From Petaurus breviceps papuanus (lineage: Eukaryota; Chordata; Mammalia; Diprotodontia; Petauridae), in contig JAMXIF010001195.1 in the NCBI GenBank assembly GCA_028583685.1, positions 12,206,820 to 12,270,819 on the forward strand: DNA of 64,000 nucleotides, given 5' to 3'. The translations under genes were made by a program, and so were the position numbers. The notes below the pieces were generated by a model, which worked only from the letters and a program-made list of their open reading frames with translations, was not told the DNA's origin and searched no databases. Positions within the stretch are counted from its first letter, which is position 1. Each line of letters begins with the position of its first letter. This document shows positions 47,790-58,837 of the stretch, in pieces.

Positions 47790-48586
47790 CAGACATATCT
47801 CAAAGATCACTGCAATAAAGTGAATATCACAATTAAGTGAGTCATATGTTTTTTGTTTTTCATTGCACATAAAAGTTATGTTTATACTTATAGTCTATTA
47901 ATTGTGTAATAATATTATGTCTTAAAAATACATACCTTAATGAAAAGCTACTTTTTTTGCTAAAAGAAAAATGCTAAATATCGCTGAGCCTTCCGAAAAT
48001 CATTATCATTTTGTTCAGGAGAGTCTTACCTTGATATTAATGACTACTAACCAATCAAGATGGTGGTTACTGAAGTTGGGGTGGCTATGGTAATTTCTTA
48101 AAATAAGACGACAATTAAATTTGCCATGTCAAATTACTTTTCCTTTCAATTGAACACTTAGAAACGATTGTAGGGTTAATAAGTGGCCTAATTGCAATGT
48201 TGTTGTGTCTGAGGGAATAGGGATGTCCAAGGAAAAGGAGAGAGATGAGGAATGACCAATCAGTGGAGCAGTCAGAACACACACATTCATCAACACTTGC
48301 TGTCCTATATGGGCATGTTCATGTGGTCCCAGAACAATTACAATAGTAATATTAAAGATCACTGATCACAGAGCACCATAATAGACATAACACTAATGAA
48401 AATCTTTGAAATACTTCGAGAATTACCAAAATGTGACACAGACATGATGTGAGCACTTACTTTTGGGAAAATGGTGTTAATAGGCTTGCTGGGCATAGGG
48501 TTGCCACAAACCTTCAATTTCTTAAGAAAAAATGCAGTATCTGCAAAGTTCAATAAAGCAAAGCACAACAAAACACAGTTTGCCTG
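47790..48586. mobile_element. Tigger1-like DNA transposon, internally deleted
   Basis: The left end CAGACATATCTCAAAGATCA and right end ACACAGTTTGCCTG match Tigger1 ends, with TA duplications at 47,788-47,789 and 48,587-48,588. Both outer segments follow the Tigger1 consensus as I remember it (ATAAAGTGAATATCACAAT; TTGTTGTGTCTGAGGGAATA; AAAATGTGACACAGACATGA), but nearly all the transposase region is missing. The junction is near 48,140 at ACTTTTCCTTTCAATTGAAC. It cannot move by itself. Confidence 0.9.
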
Positions 48587-48589
48587 TAC

Positions 48590-48690
48590 CTTTATTTTAC
48601 ACATGAAGAAACCAAGATTAATTTAAGTGCCTTGTCTATGATCACACAAGGGCTTAAAGTCACTTGGTAAGGAATAATTTTAGGCCACTT
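48590..48690 (-). mobile_element. MIR fragment, antisense
   Basis: TTTTACACATGAAGAAACCA and AAGTGCCTTGTCTATGATCA are the reversed core. The Tigger copy abuts it. Confidence 0.6.
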
Positions 48691-49208
48691 CGGATTTTAA
48701 TACATCTCCTAGCTCCTTGCTGTAACCTAATATTTTGGGGAGCAGCAGAAACAGTGGTAGCAGCTAAATGGAAGTCGAACATAGCACAGAACTAATTCAT
48801 TATGATTCCATTTTCCCGAAGCCCATAAAGAATTAATATAATGTGATCCATATTCTCTTGGGTAAAGGTAAGTGGTAAATATCATGCCTCAATATATTTA
48901 TTGATAGGACAGCATTTATAGATGTTGCCACTAATATTATTTTTATTTCTACATATAGTAAAGTGTATATATATATGTATATATACACAAACATGTATAT
49001 GTACACATATACATATATAATATATGCTATTATGTGTGTATACACAAAAGCTCTGATATAGTGATACACTATAGTATAGCAATATTTCTACTGTGCGTGT
49101 GTATATATAAACCCATATTATCTGTAAGAAAGAGAGTATTTATAGATACTGCCACAAATAACAACATATAACTATAAAACCATGTATATTTTTTAATTTA
49201 AAAAAATC
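48691..49208. other. Unassigned, with TA/TG-rich repeat
   Basis: Positions 48,960-49,050 alternate TATATATATG and ACACATATAC words. No gene is recognised. Confidence 0.5.
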
Positions 49209-49370
49209 TATAAATAAGAGATCTAGACTTCAGAATTCATCTAGTCTAACTACTCTACTCTGGAAACTGAGGCTCAGGGAGAGTAAATTTCTTAGCCAGG
49301 ACCACACAGGTAGTAAGTACCAAATATAGGATTTCAACCTAGGTCTTCTGGTGCTATACTGTAGCAAAGT
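49209..49370 (-). mobile_element. MIR, antisense
   Basis: ATTCATCTAGTCTAACTACT, CTGGAAACTGAGGCTCAGGG and TTTCAACCTAGGTCTTCTGG are legible. Confidence 0.8.
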
Positions 49371-50029
49371 ATGATACATATGGCATCATTCCATTGTAAC
49401 AAATCCTGCATCACAATTTTACCTATGAAATTTATTTTTGAATCCAGCATTGGAATTATTGCACTAGGATTTTTTTTTTATTTGGGATCACATGAGAGGC
49501 TTAAATTTTCATTAAAGCTAGTGAAAAATACTTTCTCTTAACTTAGATATAACAAAGCCTATTGTAGGATAAACATTGAATTCAAACTGACATTTGGACT
49601 CACATTTTCATGGGTTGAAACTAACCAGTTCAATCAGCAATGTTTATATTTTTAACAGAGAAAATTTAGGAATCAAGGGAGGGAGGAAACAAGTACAGGT
49701 GTCTCTGACTCAGGAGGAAATAACAGTGGGAAATTCAAAAGTCCAATTAAATTAAAGAGAAAAATATAACTCAAGAGCTGACAATGGTTCATTTGATTTT
49801 TTTTAAACTTTTCTAGTTCTAACTTTTTTTTGTTTAGAAAATTTAGCAAATTCTTCTTGTCCTAACTTATAGGATAATGTGTTAACTCCCAGTTTAAAGG
49901 ACTATGTGCCCCCTTTTAAACATTATGTCCTTATGTCTCAAGAAGTCTAAGGCCGATTTATATGAACCTACTCAATTGACTTAATAATCATAATTAACAC
50001 TTATATACCACTTTAAGTTTATTGATCAA
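49371..50029. other. Unassigned sequence
   Basis: Nothing is recognised. Confidence 0.4.
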
Positions 50030-50335
50030 AAAGTTTTATTCATATATTTTCTTTACATTAGAAAGATTTACATATTACTTCTTCATGATAGGTCTCTTGT
50101 AACAAAGTCAAACAGTTAAATAAAACTGATAATACAGAGACTTCATCTGAAACTGCATGAAGCATTCCACATTTGAAGCACTCCTCACCTCTATTTTAAA
50201 AAATGAACATAAATCTCTTTTTTTCTCCCTTTCACCCCAATTCTACTTAAAATAAAATTAAAAAAAATTCTTCTAACAAATATGCATAGTTAAGTAAATA
50301 AATTCCCTCAACAGCTGGAGCTTTCTCCCCCCGCT
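50030..50335 (-). mobile_element. L1 3' UTR fragment, antisense
   Basis: GCATTCCACATTTGAAGC, CACTCCTCACCTCTATTTTA and CTAACAAATATGCATAGTTA match a reversed L1 3' UTR. Confidence 0.6.
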
Positions 50336-50600
50336 TCCTCTCCCTCTCTTCTCTCTCTCTCTCTCCTCTCTCTTTCTCTCTCCCCATATATATACACACA
50401 CAGAGATGCACAGACACACAATATATATATACATATATGGTGTATACCCATTATAGTCATATACAAATATATATAGTGTATACATGTAAGTACAGATTGC
50501 ACAACACATATGACCACATACACAGCACATATTTACATATACACACATATACATTTGTGTATGCATGTGTGTATACACATATTCATATGTATCTCATTAC
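50336..50600. repeat. CT, then TA/CA-rich simple repeats
   Basis: A CTCTCT run (50,336-50,385) passes into ATATATACACACAC and ACATATACAC words. Tyr/His/Cys-rich frames on both strands are artefacts. Confidence 0.85.
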
Positions 50601-50604
50601 ATAC

Positions 50605-50800
50605 CCTAAATCCACTTTAAGATCATAAAACATTGTCCTCACAAAGACCCTTTGAGGTAGTAGAGTAAGTATTATAAATCCTATTTTACAGATGACAAAA
50701 CTGAGGCTCAGAGAGGTTTGAGTGGTTTTCCCATGGTCACATCGAGAGTATTACGAACCAAAACACAAAGCCAGGTCGAATGACTTGAAGTCAGAGGCTT
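50605..50800 (-). mobile_element. MIR, antisense
   Basis: AAAACTGAGGCTCAGAGAGG, CCATGGTCACATCGAGAG and CGAATGACTTGAAGTCAGAG are visible. Confidence 0.75.
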
Positions 50801-52299
50801 ATAATATGCATGGATCTGAGAGATTAAAAAAAAACGATAAACCTAAATGAGGTCATGAAGAGTTGGAGACAACAACAAAGTTTTCCATGAACTGCTACTA
50901 CACATCAAGGGAAGGAGTTTTCAAGCTGGGAGAATTCTGCACCAAAGGTCTGGACTAGCAATGGTTTTGACAATGTTATTGCTGTTAAAAACTTTTACTA
51001 CTCAAACTTGTAATAATCGATGACTATGAAGATTTTTCAGGGTAACTTCCTTTATGAAACCCTGACTTCAAAAAAAAGGTGTTAGTTTCTTTGCTGAGTA
51101 AATTCCATGAAATAATCTCTGGAAGCCATTTGTGAAGAACAATGAAGAATGACAAATCAGAGGAAACAAAATGATTGAGGTCGGAGTTTTTTCTGGGGCC
51201 AAGATGCATTTATTTTGGTTGACTTAGAAATAAATGGAGATGGGAGTAGGGAACTGACCCATAATTGCTTGCTTTATCAATACTGCTTTTAAAAAATTCA
51301 TTATTCCTGGCCCAAGTAATTCTTTCTCTTTCCCTACTACTTCCTAATCAACATACAATAATATTGAAAGAAATGGGGAAAGTAATAGATATGTAATGGT
51401 TTTTTAAAAGTACCTTAGAGATTCAACATCCAAAGTGGGGGTGTCTTGTCTTCTTTATATTGGAACAGGCTATATCACAATTTGTCTTTCAATGCACAAA
51501 ATATCTACCATCTAGTTTTAACTGTGTGCAGCATGGGCTGGGCAAAGGAATTGTGCATTTTTGTCCCATTTTGATCACTGCACCTTTGAACAAGCAATCT
51601 AAGGTCAAGGGTGGCCAGATGTTCAATTTTTGCAGGATTATCTCTGAGCATTTTTACTCATCATTCTGACTAATCCTTTTAGGTAGTAACATGAAGCCCT
51701 TTCCCCCTGTACAAATCTGGTCACCTTATTCTCTTGTCAATAAGTCATCCAGCATTACAGAGTGCCTACTTTGTGCCAAGTTCCATACTAGATGATATCT
51801 TTCTGTATCCATGGAACAAGCAACATTCATTACCCTCATAGCAAACACTATCCTGTAAATATATGTCTTAATTTAGTCTTGGAAATTTAAAAATTGAAGC
51901 TTGCCCTGGAAGCCATTTGAGAAACCATGGATACTACTTTTAACATATAGTAACAATTTCTATTTTTCTCCAAACAAAGCAAGCGTGGTTCTAAAGTATG
52001 TTTTTCAAAGTTCTAATTTTCACCATAATCAGTTCAATTATAAAGTCTTACTTATTTCTGAGATTTAATCTCATGGCTTACTCTTTGAATATCCCATTGT
52101 GACATGGCATAATCTCTAGGTTCTTAAAGGCCATAATCTCTAAATACAAGTTTTGGAAGGTCATTCAAGGTTGGAAAACCTTTAAGTAAATGACTAGTAA
52201 GAGTAAGGGATGTCTGGCTGTTGTCAAAGGATCAGCCTGGCTAAATTCTAAGTTCACCATCAGAGTAATAAATTTTTGTCCCACAACAGCTTTTAGATT
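50801..52299. other. Mostly unassigned, with a MAR1 tail scrap
   Basis: Positions 50,820-50,882 carry AATGAGGTCATGAAGAGTTG then GAGACAACAACAAAG, the MAR1 SINE 3' tail. A retroposon scrap (AGAGTGCCTACTTTGTGCCA) lies near 51,755. Nothing else is recognised. Confidence 0.45.
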
Positions 52300-52550
52300 A
52301 TGGCACTTTACAGGAAGCCCTTCCTAACCCTTTTTAATTCTGGTACCTTCCCTCTATTAATTATCTCTTATTTATCCAGTCTATGGTTTGATTTGTATAT
52401 ATTTGTTTGCCTGCTAAATTGTAAAATTGTAAAGCCTCCCATTAAATTGTAAACTTCTTAAGGGCAGGGACTATCTTTTGCTTTTTTAAATTCCTAGCAC
52501 TTAGCATGGTACCTTGTACATAGTAAGTACTTAAAATTTATTGTAATTTT
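52300..52550 (+). mobile_element. L2/CR1-group LINE 3' fragment
   Basis: AGGAAGCCCTTCCTAACCC, CTTCTTAAGGGCAGGGACTA and CTAGCACTTAGCATGGTACC are canonical for the 3' end. Confidence 0.75.
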
Positions 52551-52554
52551 AGCA

Positions 52555-52690
52555 ATATTTTACTTTTCCCAATTGCATTTAAAAACAATTTTTAGCATTT
52601 GTTTTTAAATTTTTCTTCCCCCCTTCCTGAGATGGTAAGCAATTTAATAGAGGTTAAATGTGTATAATCCTGAAAAATATATTTCCATAG
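52555..52690 (-). mobile_element. L1 3'-terminal fragment, antisense
   Basis: TTTCCCAATTGCATTTAAAA, CTTCCTGAGATGGTAAGCAA and AAATATATTTCCATAG are the reversed L1 terminus. A retroposon scrap (52,810-52,930) follows. Confidence 0.7.
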
Positions 52691-53000
52691 TGTCAATAAA
52701 TGTTTATTGATAGATTGATCTATTAAGCAGGGCTGCAATTTGCATGAGTGAAGGGTGTGATGACAAGGATGAAATCACAGATCTTGATAAGTACTTTCTT
52801 GGCACTGAATTTCAACCAACATACATTAACCACCTGAGAGGTGCTATGAAAGGTTCTAGAGATACAAAAATGTGTAAGACATGATACCTCTTTTCAAGAG
52901 TGTATGACTTAGTAGAATCAATTAGCTCTATGGGCTAATATCATAAGTTATGATAACAATACTTCTAATATCACTGAGTCAAATATTGAAGAATATTTTC

Positions 53001-53457
53001 TGCTCGCTCCCTTCCGAGCTGGTGGCAGTGTGTCTCATCCTTGGTTATGGCAAGAATCAAGGCTGGGGATCTTCTTGGAAAGATGGAGCTACTCAAACAG
53101 TGGGATGATTTAAATGTGGAACTTTCCCAATTGAAAGTGGCCAAAATCACTGGAGAAGCTGCTTCCAAGTTATCTAAGATCCAAGTGGCCAGAAAATCTG
53201 TTGCCCGAGTTCTGACTGTCATCAACCAGACACAGAAAGAGAACCTCAGGGAATTCTATAAGGGCAAGAAATACCAGCCCCTGGACCTTTGGCCCAAGAA
53301 GACCTGTTCCATGCGCTGCAGGCTTAATAAGCACAAGCAAAGCCTGAACACCAAAAAAACAGCAGAGGAAAGAATGCCTGTATCCCCTTTGGAAATTTGC
53401 TATTACGGCATAATTTGTTAAGGTGCTCAATAAAAAGACAAATTGTTATTAAAAAAG
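53001..53457 (+). pseudogene. RPL35: RPL35 processed pseudogene
   Basis: RPL35 (uL29) is a large-subunit ribosomal protein of about 123 residues. This intronless copy has a 5' UTR-like leader (from 53,001), an ATG at 53,047 and recognisable blocks [35 protein letters not shown] and [21 protein letters not shown] run of codons after residue 12 is shortened by two. A frameshift near residue 103 replaces the usual ERLYPLRK end, and the ancestral TAA at 53,411-53,413 is out of frame, so the open frame runs to 126 codons. AATAAA at 53,429 and a short A-rich tail follow. Charged RNA-contact residues are replaced (Trp for Arg in PLDLWPKK, Cys in RCRLNK). I infer a dead retrocopy, not a functional gene. 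Confidence 0.95.
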
Positions 53458-53485
53458 AATGTTTGCCTTCCCCGTTCCCCAGTAT

Positions 53486-53640
53486 ATGTCATTTAACAAG
53501 CATTTATCAAGTATGTATTTTGTACCGGGCATTGTGCTAAGCACGGGAGTTCCAAAGAAAGACAAAAACAAAAATAGTCCCCATCCTCAAGAAATGTATA
53601 TTGTAATGGGGGATTCAATATAAAAAATGTATGCGCAAGA
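53486..53640 (+). mobile_element. Ancient mammal-wide retroposon fragment
   Basis: AACAAGCATTTATCAAGTA, GGGCATTGTGCTAAGCACGG and CCATCCTCAAGAAATGTATA. The same family occurs at 46,075 and 56,480, and is worn differently each time. Confidence 0.55.
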
Positions 53641-53769
53641 TATATGTAATATAAATGGAAGTGACCGCACAGGGAAGATGTGTCACTCCATTATGAAAAA
53701 AAAACATATAGGAAGAATACATGGAACAATTTTATATTTTTTATGTTCATACTTAAAATTTTCATTCCT

Positions 53770-53942
53770 ACAAATAACAGAGAGCAATGGCCTTGGAGTC
53801 AGGAGACAATGGTTCAAATTCCAAATCTATCCCCAATTAGTTGCTTGATTTGGAGCAAATCACTTTAAAGTCCCTGGGTTCATTTCCTCCTTTGTTTTTA
53901 TAAGATGAGGTGGTTGGAGCCTTTTATATCTATAGAATCCTA
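53770..53942 (+). mobile_element. MIR
   Basis: TGGCCTTGGAGTCAGGAGAC, TTGGAGCAAATCACTTTAAA and GATGAGGTGGTTGGAGCC are in order. Confidence 0.75.
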
Positions 53943-54339
53943 TGACTAGATATTCCCCCATTGTACCATGACTTTATATTTCAGCTAACAAAGAAGGGGC
54001 TAACTTACAAAAAAATAACATTCGCAATGTTAAAAACTTGATCAGGAGGCATTTTCTGCTCTGTACTTTTCCCTCCTGTCTCCAGGTTCCTTTTTCTGTG
54101 AACCAAACACAATTAAAACAAAAACAGAAAGAATCATTATCAGATTATACATTCTTGCAAATGCAATGTTGTATTTATTCTGGGAATATGTCATGGGGCG
54201 GGGAGGAAGTGCTATGTATACGCTTTGGGAAGCATTTTAATTATACAGAAAGAATCATAATCCCACCCGCTATTCCTGATGACCAAAATGAAGGGCATAT
54301 CCTATTCCTGACCCTTCAGAATTGCCACCACCCCTCCAT
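53943..54339. other. Unassigned sequence
   Basis: The 101-codon frame at 54,038 begins here, but it shows no recognised domain and no supporting codon pattern. Confidence 0.4.
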
Positions 54340-54597
54340 TTAATAATAATAATAGCTCGTATTTATATAGCACCTACGATGTGTGAGGCATTGCTCTAAG
54401 TGCTTTACAAATACTATCTCATTTGATCCTCACAACAACCCTAGAAGATAGATGCTAGTATTATCCCCATTTTATAATTGAGGAAACTGAGGCAGAGTAC
54501 CCAGGATCACAGAGCTAGCAAATACCTGAGGCAGGATTTGAGCTTAGGTCTTCCTGACTTCAAGCCCAGCACTCTATCCGCTGTGCCATGCAATTGC
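54340..54597 (-). mobile_element. MIR, antisense, near full length
   Basis: AGCACCTACGATGTGTGAGG, TTTGATCCTCACAACAACCC, GAGGAAACTGAGGCAGAG and CTTCCTGACTTCAAGCCCAG are well kept. Confidence 0.9.
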
Positions 54598-54849
54598 CTC
54601 TAAATTTGCTAGAACACAATAGTAGCACACATTCCCCAAGGCCTGAATTGGAGCTATATCACAGATCCAGTAGCAAGTTACAACTGGAAAACGGTTCTAT
54701 AATTATTATTTATCTCAACATATGAGTATATTTTAAAATTCATTAAAATTGGTGAAAATGGAATTTTCAAGAGGCAGGCTGGCAAAGTGTAAATGAGCTC
54801 TAGATTAGACTGGGCAAATAACATACAGTGACCCCAAAGCCTTTGCTTT

Positions 54850-55175
54850 AACTTATAAAACTGCAATGAAGCCCTTTGGCTCACCCTTTACACACCTGCT
54901 TTATAATCTATAAAACAGGGACAATAATACTTTCTCTGTCTACTTCACAGGCTTTCTGGGAAGAGAAACATTATAAGAGAAAGAGACTGGGCTCTGAGAT
55001 AGAAAATTTGAGTCCTGTTACTCTTACTATCTTTGTGACCATTAATTCTGTTGACATTTCTCAGCCTCGACTTCCTGATCTGTAAAATGATGATAAAATA
55101 ATAGAGGATACCACCTGTTGCACAGGGTTATTGTGAAGGAGGTGCTCCCCAAACCATAAAGTGCTATGAGTGGTG
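54850..55175 (+). mobile_element. Two MIR fragments in tandem
   Basis: The first (about 54,880-54,960) keeps the right half (AATCTATAAAACAGGGACAA). The second (54,980-55,175) has GACTGGGCTCTGAGATAG, TCTTTGTGACCATTAATTC and TCTGTAAAATGATGATAAAA. Confidence 0.65.
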
Positions 55176-55189
55176 GTGGGGACAGAGCC

Positions 55190-55345
55190 AGCTTTGGTGT
55201 CTCTCAAGCCCTGCCTTTTAAGCATGCTGGCTATGTGATCCTGGGCAAGTCACTTAACCTCCCACTGCTCCTAGCCTCTCTATAAGACTATGAATTACAG
55301 ACCAGATGTGGATTTGCATTGTTTGAAGGACTTTTCTCACTAGCA
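55190..55345 (+). mobile_element. MIR-like marsupial SINE
   Basis: GGCTATGTGATCCTGGGCAA, TCACTTAACCTCCCACTGC and the tail CTATAAGACTATGAATTACA are present. Confidence 0.65.
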
Positions 55346-55479
55346 GTTTCCTATACGAACAAAATTGCAGGTCAGGACTAAAAAGGGGGGGGAAAGCATG
55401 TTTTCAAAATGTAAACTATAATTATGATGAAATGACAGTAAGTCTTATGTGAAAATACTTTGAAATGTGAGGTCCCAAT

Positions 55480-55925
55480 ATTTTTTAAATATTGTATTGG
55501 AAATCCTAGCAATAGCAATAAGAAAAAGAAATCAGAATAGAGAATGACGTAGCAAAACTATATCTTTTTATAGACAATATGATATACTTAGAAAACTCCA
55601 AAGAGTTGACTAAAAAGTTAGTTTAACAATTAATAATTTTTATCAAAGTAGCAGGATATAAAGCAAATCCACACAAATCATCAGTATTCCTATACATCCC
55701 AAACAAAAAACTATTGTGTCTAACAATAGCCATCTCTAGGGTCAGAAGGAGGTGGAGGAAGAAAAACAAGGGAAAAAAGTTATGTGGTAACTTTATTATA
55801 TACTTAAAAGGGACAGCAAGTTGTACATAACAGATTTGCAATTTCATGTGCAATCATCTTTTTTTATGCTACTATGTTATGGAAATGCTTGTTTTATTTC
55901 ATAAATTCAAAATGAAATAAAATAA
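55480..55925 (+). mobile_element. L1 ORF2 fragment joined to a LINE 3' tail
   Basis: Positions 55,480-55,735 match the L1 reverse-transcriptase region just after the catalytic motif (ATATACTTAGAAAACTCCAA; AGTAGCAGGATATAAAGC). Positions 55,740-55,925 are a LINE-type 3' end (GCTACTATGTTATGGAAATG) with an AAATAAAATAAAA tail. The part between is deleted. Confidence 0.7.
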
Positions 55926-55959
55926 AATCTAAATGTGAGGTCCAATATATATTTCAGAA

Positions 55960-56200
55960 GCAAAATGTATAGTGTAGTGGATGGAGCTGTCCCCCCTAGG
56001 GTTCAAATCCCACCTCAGGTACATATTAGCTGAATTATCTGTTAAGATTTCTATTGCTATACTGTGCTCTAGACAATTCTATAAATGATGGGGAAGGCAA
56101 CAATCTGCAGTGATAAAAGAAAGTTTCTCAGGAACTGCTTGTGCCAACTTTCCCTAAATTCTTGTGAAATGGTACTCTCAGTGTCAACTCTATAGATAGA
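55960..56200 (+). mobile_element. MIR-like marsupial SINE, worn
   Basis: TAGTGTAGTGGATGGAGCTG, GGGTTCAAATCCCACCTCAG, and a tail starting CTCTAGACAATTCTATAAAT. Confidence 0.55.
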
Positions 56201-56384
56201 TATAATTTTAAAAAATGCAAACAAGTATAAATTTAGAATAATAAATTTGTTTATATGTGTTGTATGTGGGTAGCAGCCTAAAATAACTTCTTTTTTTCTT
56301 CTTTAAGGATACCAAGTTCACTTATAAATCATTTCAGCAAATGTTTATTTCAAAGCAATTTACAATAGAGAATGACTTGTCAGA

Positions 56385-56610
56385 ACCATAAGACATTTTA
56401 GAGATCATTTATCCCAGCCCTATCATTTCCAAATGTGTAAAGTGAGGCACAGAGAAAGGAAATGCCTTGTGTCTTTTGATTTGATTCATTAATAAAGATA
56501 TATTAAGTTTGTACTATGTGCTTGGCACTGAGCTAGGTACTAGATATACAAAGAAAAAAATCCAATAGTTCCTAGTCTTAGGAAGGGTATTCTATTAGCA
56601 GAGACAACAT
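56385..56610. mobile_element. MIR scrap (-) and ancient retroposon fragment (+)
   Basis: Positions 56,385-56,470 are a reversed MIR core (TAAAGTGAGGCACAGAGAAA). Positions 56,480-56,610 carry GTACTATGTGCTTGGCACTG, the family also at 53,486. Confidence 0.6.
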
Positions 56611-56935
56611 GTATCACACACATATATGTACATGTGTATGTATTCTAACTCAGTGTGTATAAACAGTATGCATGTGTGTATATTTATACTTACTGGGTTA
56701 GAATATATATGGGTATGTGTCTAGAGTATATTATTACATATATATGCCTAAACACAAGCACATATATACTGGGTTAAAATACATATCATGTTATTCTATA
56801 TGTATATATTATTCTACATAGAGAACACATAAATATATAATATGTAACACATATAGTATATAATACATAAAATAATATGTGATATATATATGTATGTATG
56901 CACACACACAGAGACAGAGACAGAGAAAATATACA
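56610..56935. repeat. TA/TG/CA-rich low-complexity region
   Basis: Repeated CATATATG, TGTGTATA and ATATATAC words; CTGGGTTAGAATATATA and CTGGGTTAAAATACATA occur about 75 bp apart, hinting at an old tandem duplication. Confidence 0.75.
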
Positions 56936-57569
56936 TTATAATCCAGTTCCAAAAAGTTACGGTTCACCTTTGGCAATGCATTGTTGCAAGTTTTATTAAG
57001 GTAAATTGTAAGAAACAATAACAAAAGCATCTCAAGGAGCATGAAATACAGAGAAGAGTTGGTGCCCAGAGGTGATTATCCAGATGCTGTGATTCCAAAC
57101 TATTTACAACTTCAAGATGATCTCTTGAATCTCATTAAATTCAGAACAATTCCAGCACCTTGAGTACCAAGTATGCTTTACTATAATACAAATGCATCTT
57201 TTCATATTCAAATTGAACTGCAGGAATGAGCAATTTTATGATCAATTTAGTTAGGCATAGTCAGACCAATGAAAGTAAGCCATCTAAATTCACTGGGAAA
57301 TTGTTGGGTTAATCTCCAAATTATCCAACATCTGGTTAGACACAATCGGTACCTACTGTTTTTATATTACCATTTTCTCATATAGATCAAGTTTACCATG
57401 CAAGAAAGGACTAAGTATTGGTCTAGTATTAACAATAGAAGTTCAATAACGAACATGGGTAGGTAAAGAGGTCTGAAGGAGACTAAAAGGGGACAAGTAA
57501 TTCTAAATTCACTACTGGAATTTCCAAGGAGTTATTGTTCACTTGGATTCTATTATGAAGATAGGATGT
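56936..57569. other. Unassigned sequence
   Basis: No repeat is recognised. There is no credible frame. Confidence 0.4.
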
Positions 57570-57790
57570 TAGGGACTAGAACATCAGACCAGGAGCCAGG
57601 GAGACCTTAATTCAAATCCAGCCATTTGGACAAGTCACTTAATCTCTGTCTGCCTGTTTCCTGAAGTTTAAAATTGGCATCATAATAGTGCCTACCTCCC
57701 AGATTTGTTGTGAGGATAAAATGAGATATTTATAAAGTGCCTTGCAAACTCTGAAGCATTACATAATTGCTAGCTATTGTTATGATGAGG
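57570..57790 (+). mobile_element. MIR
   Basis: CCAGGAGCCAGGGAGACCTT, AATTCAAATCCAGCC, GGACAAGTCACTTAATCTC and TTGTTGTGAGGATAAAATGA are in order. A GATGAG-rich stretch follows. Confidence 0.85.
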
Positions 57791-57839
57791 ATGATGAGGA
57801 TGTAGATGAGGATGATCATTACGATGGTTCATTTAACTT

Positions 57840-58320
57840 CCACATATCTCTTTATGCAGAGAATTTGATTCAGCTGAGGACTGACAGACTATGCGTGTGG
57901 TAATGATAATGACCAGCTGGAAGGAATTGAAGCCTTATTATAAAGATTGGAGCATGGATTCAATTCAGTTGATCTTCTGCAATAAAAATGCAATTTGATG
58001 AAAACTCAATCATGGTAATTAGGAGATTCCCTCTTATGTCCACCTACAAATTTCATCACTTTTCAGATTTACCTTGTTTGATGACTTTATTGCTCTGGGC
58101 ACCACTGTGGGTCTCTGATACACTCTGTAAACAAACCGATATTTAATCAGTCAGGCCTGGAGGCTTAGTTTTCCTTGCTACAGTGCAGCTGAAGAATATC
58201 AACTTTTGATGGGAAACAAAGGTGATATGAGTTAAGCATCATTTGTAGCTTCCTTTTACCTTCTATGAATTAATTGCTGTAGATTTGCAGTATAGGTTCA
58301 GATTTAGACTTAATTAGCTT
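57840..58320. other. Repeat-free block, possible conserved regulatory element
   Basis: No repeat family is recognised over about 480 bp, composition is even, and TAAT/ATTA and CAGCTG words occur. It lies about 5 kb upstream of the CpG-rich gene start. No coding frame is seen. Confidence 0.35.
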
Positions 58321-58654
58321 TAGCTATTGCAAAAATATAAGTATAAAAATATATAAAATATGATATGTGATATGAGAAATATAAATATATATATATATTT
58401 AAAAATATAAGTTACTTAAGTCTCGTAAACATATCATTAGCGGTATGTCAATTGGATAATTCAAGATTTGTTTAGCACTCTCCATCATTAGGACTCTTCA
58501 TTCAAAGTTATGGCCTGGAAATCATTTTGGTATATGCAACCTCAAATTTACTCCAATACTAAACTTTTACACAGCCACTCTAAAGTAGCTATGTGACTCA
58601 AACAACAGCCTTCTCCCTGACTCCATTCCCAAACCACTTTTCATCAAACTTCTT
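58321..58654. other. AT-rich and unassigned sequence
   Basis: A TATAAATATA-rich patch at 58,330-58,415, then unrecognised DNA. Confidence 0.45.
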
Positions 58655-58835
58655 TTTCCTTTCCTTTCCTTTCCTTTCCTTTCCTTTCCTTTCCTTTCCT
58701 TTCCTTTCCTTTCCTTTCCTTTCCTTTCCTTTCCTTTCCTTTCCTTTCCTTTCCTTTCCTTTTTTCTTTCCTTCCTTCCTTCCTTTCTCCTTCCTTTCTT
58801 TTATTCTTTCTTTCTTTTGTTCTTTCCTCCCCTAT
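58655..58835 (+). repeat. (CCTTT)n pentanucleotide array with CCTT-rich end
   Basis: About 21 near-perfect CCTTT units (58,655-58,762) lead into TTCC/CTTT variants. On the minus strand this is AAAGG, directly downstream of the 7SL retrocopy. The Phe/Leu/Ser and Lys/Gly/Glu/Arg frames here are artefacts. Confidence 0.95.
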
Positions 58836-58837
58836 CT

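Noticed and set aside
53041-53421. Possible functional RPL35 gene
   Set aside because: Intronless, with replaced conserved residues, a lost pair of codons and a frameshifted C-terminus: a processed pseudogene.
56610-56935. Possible satellite or origin-like AT-rich repeat
   Set aside because: Units are irregular and short; ordinary TA/CA microsatellite drift explains it.
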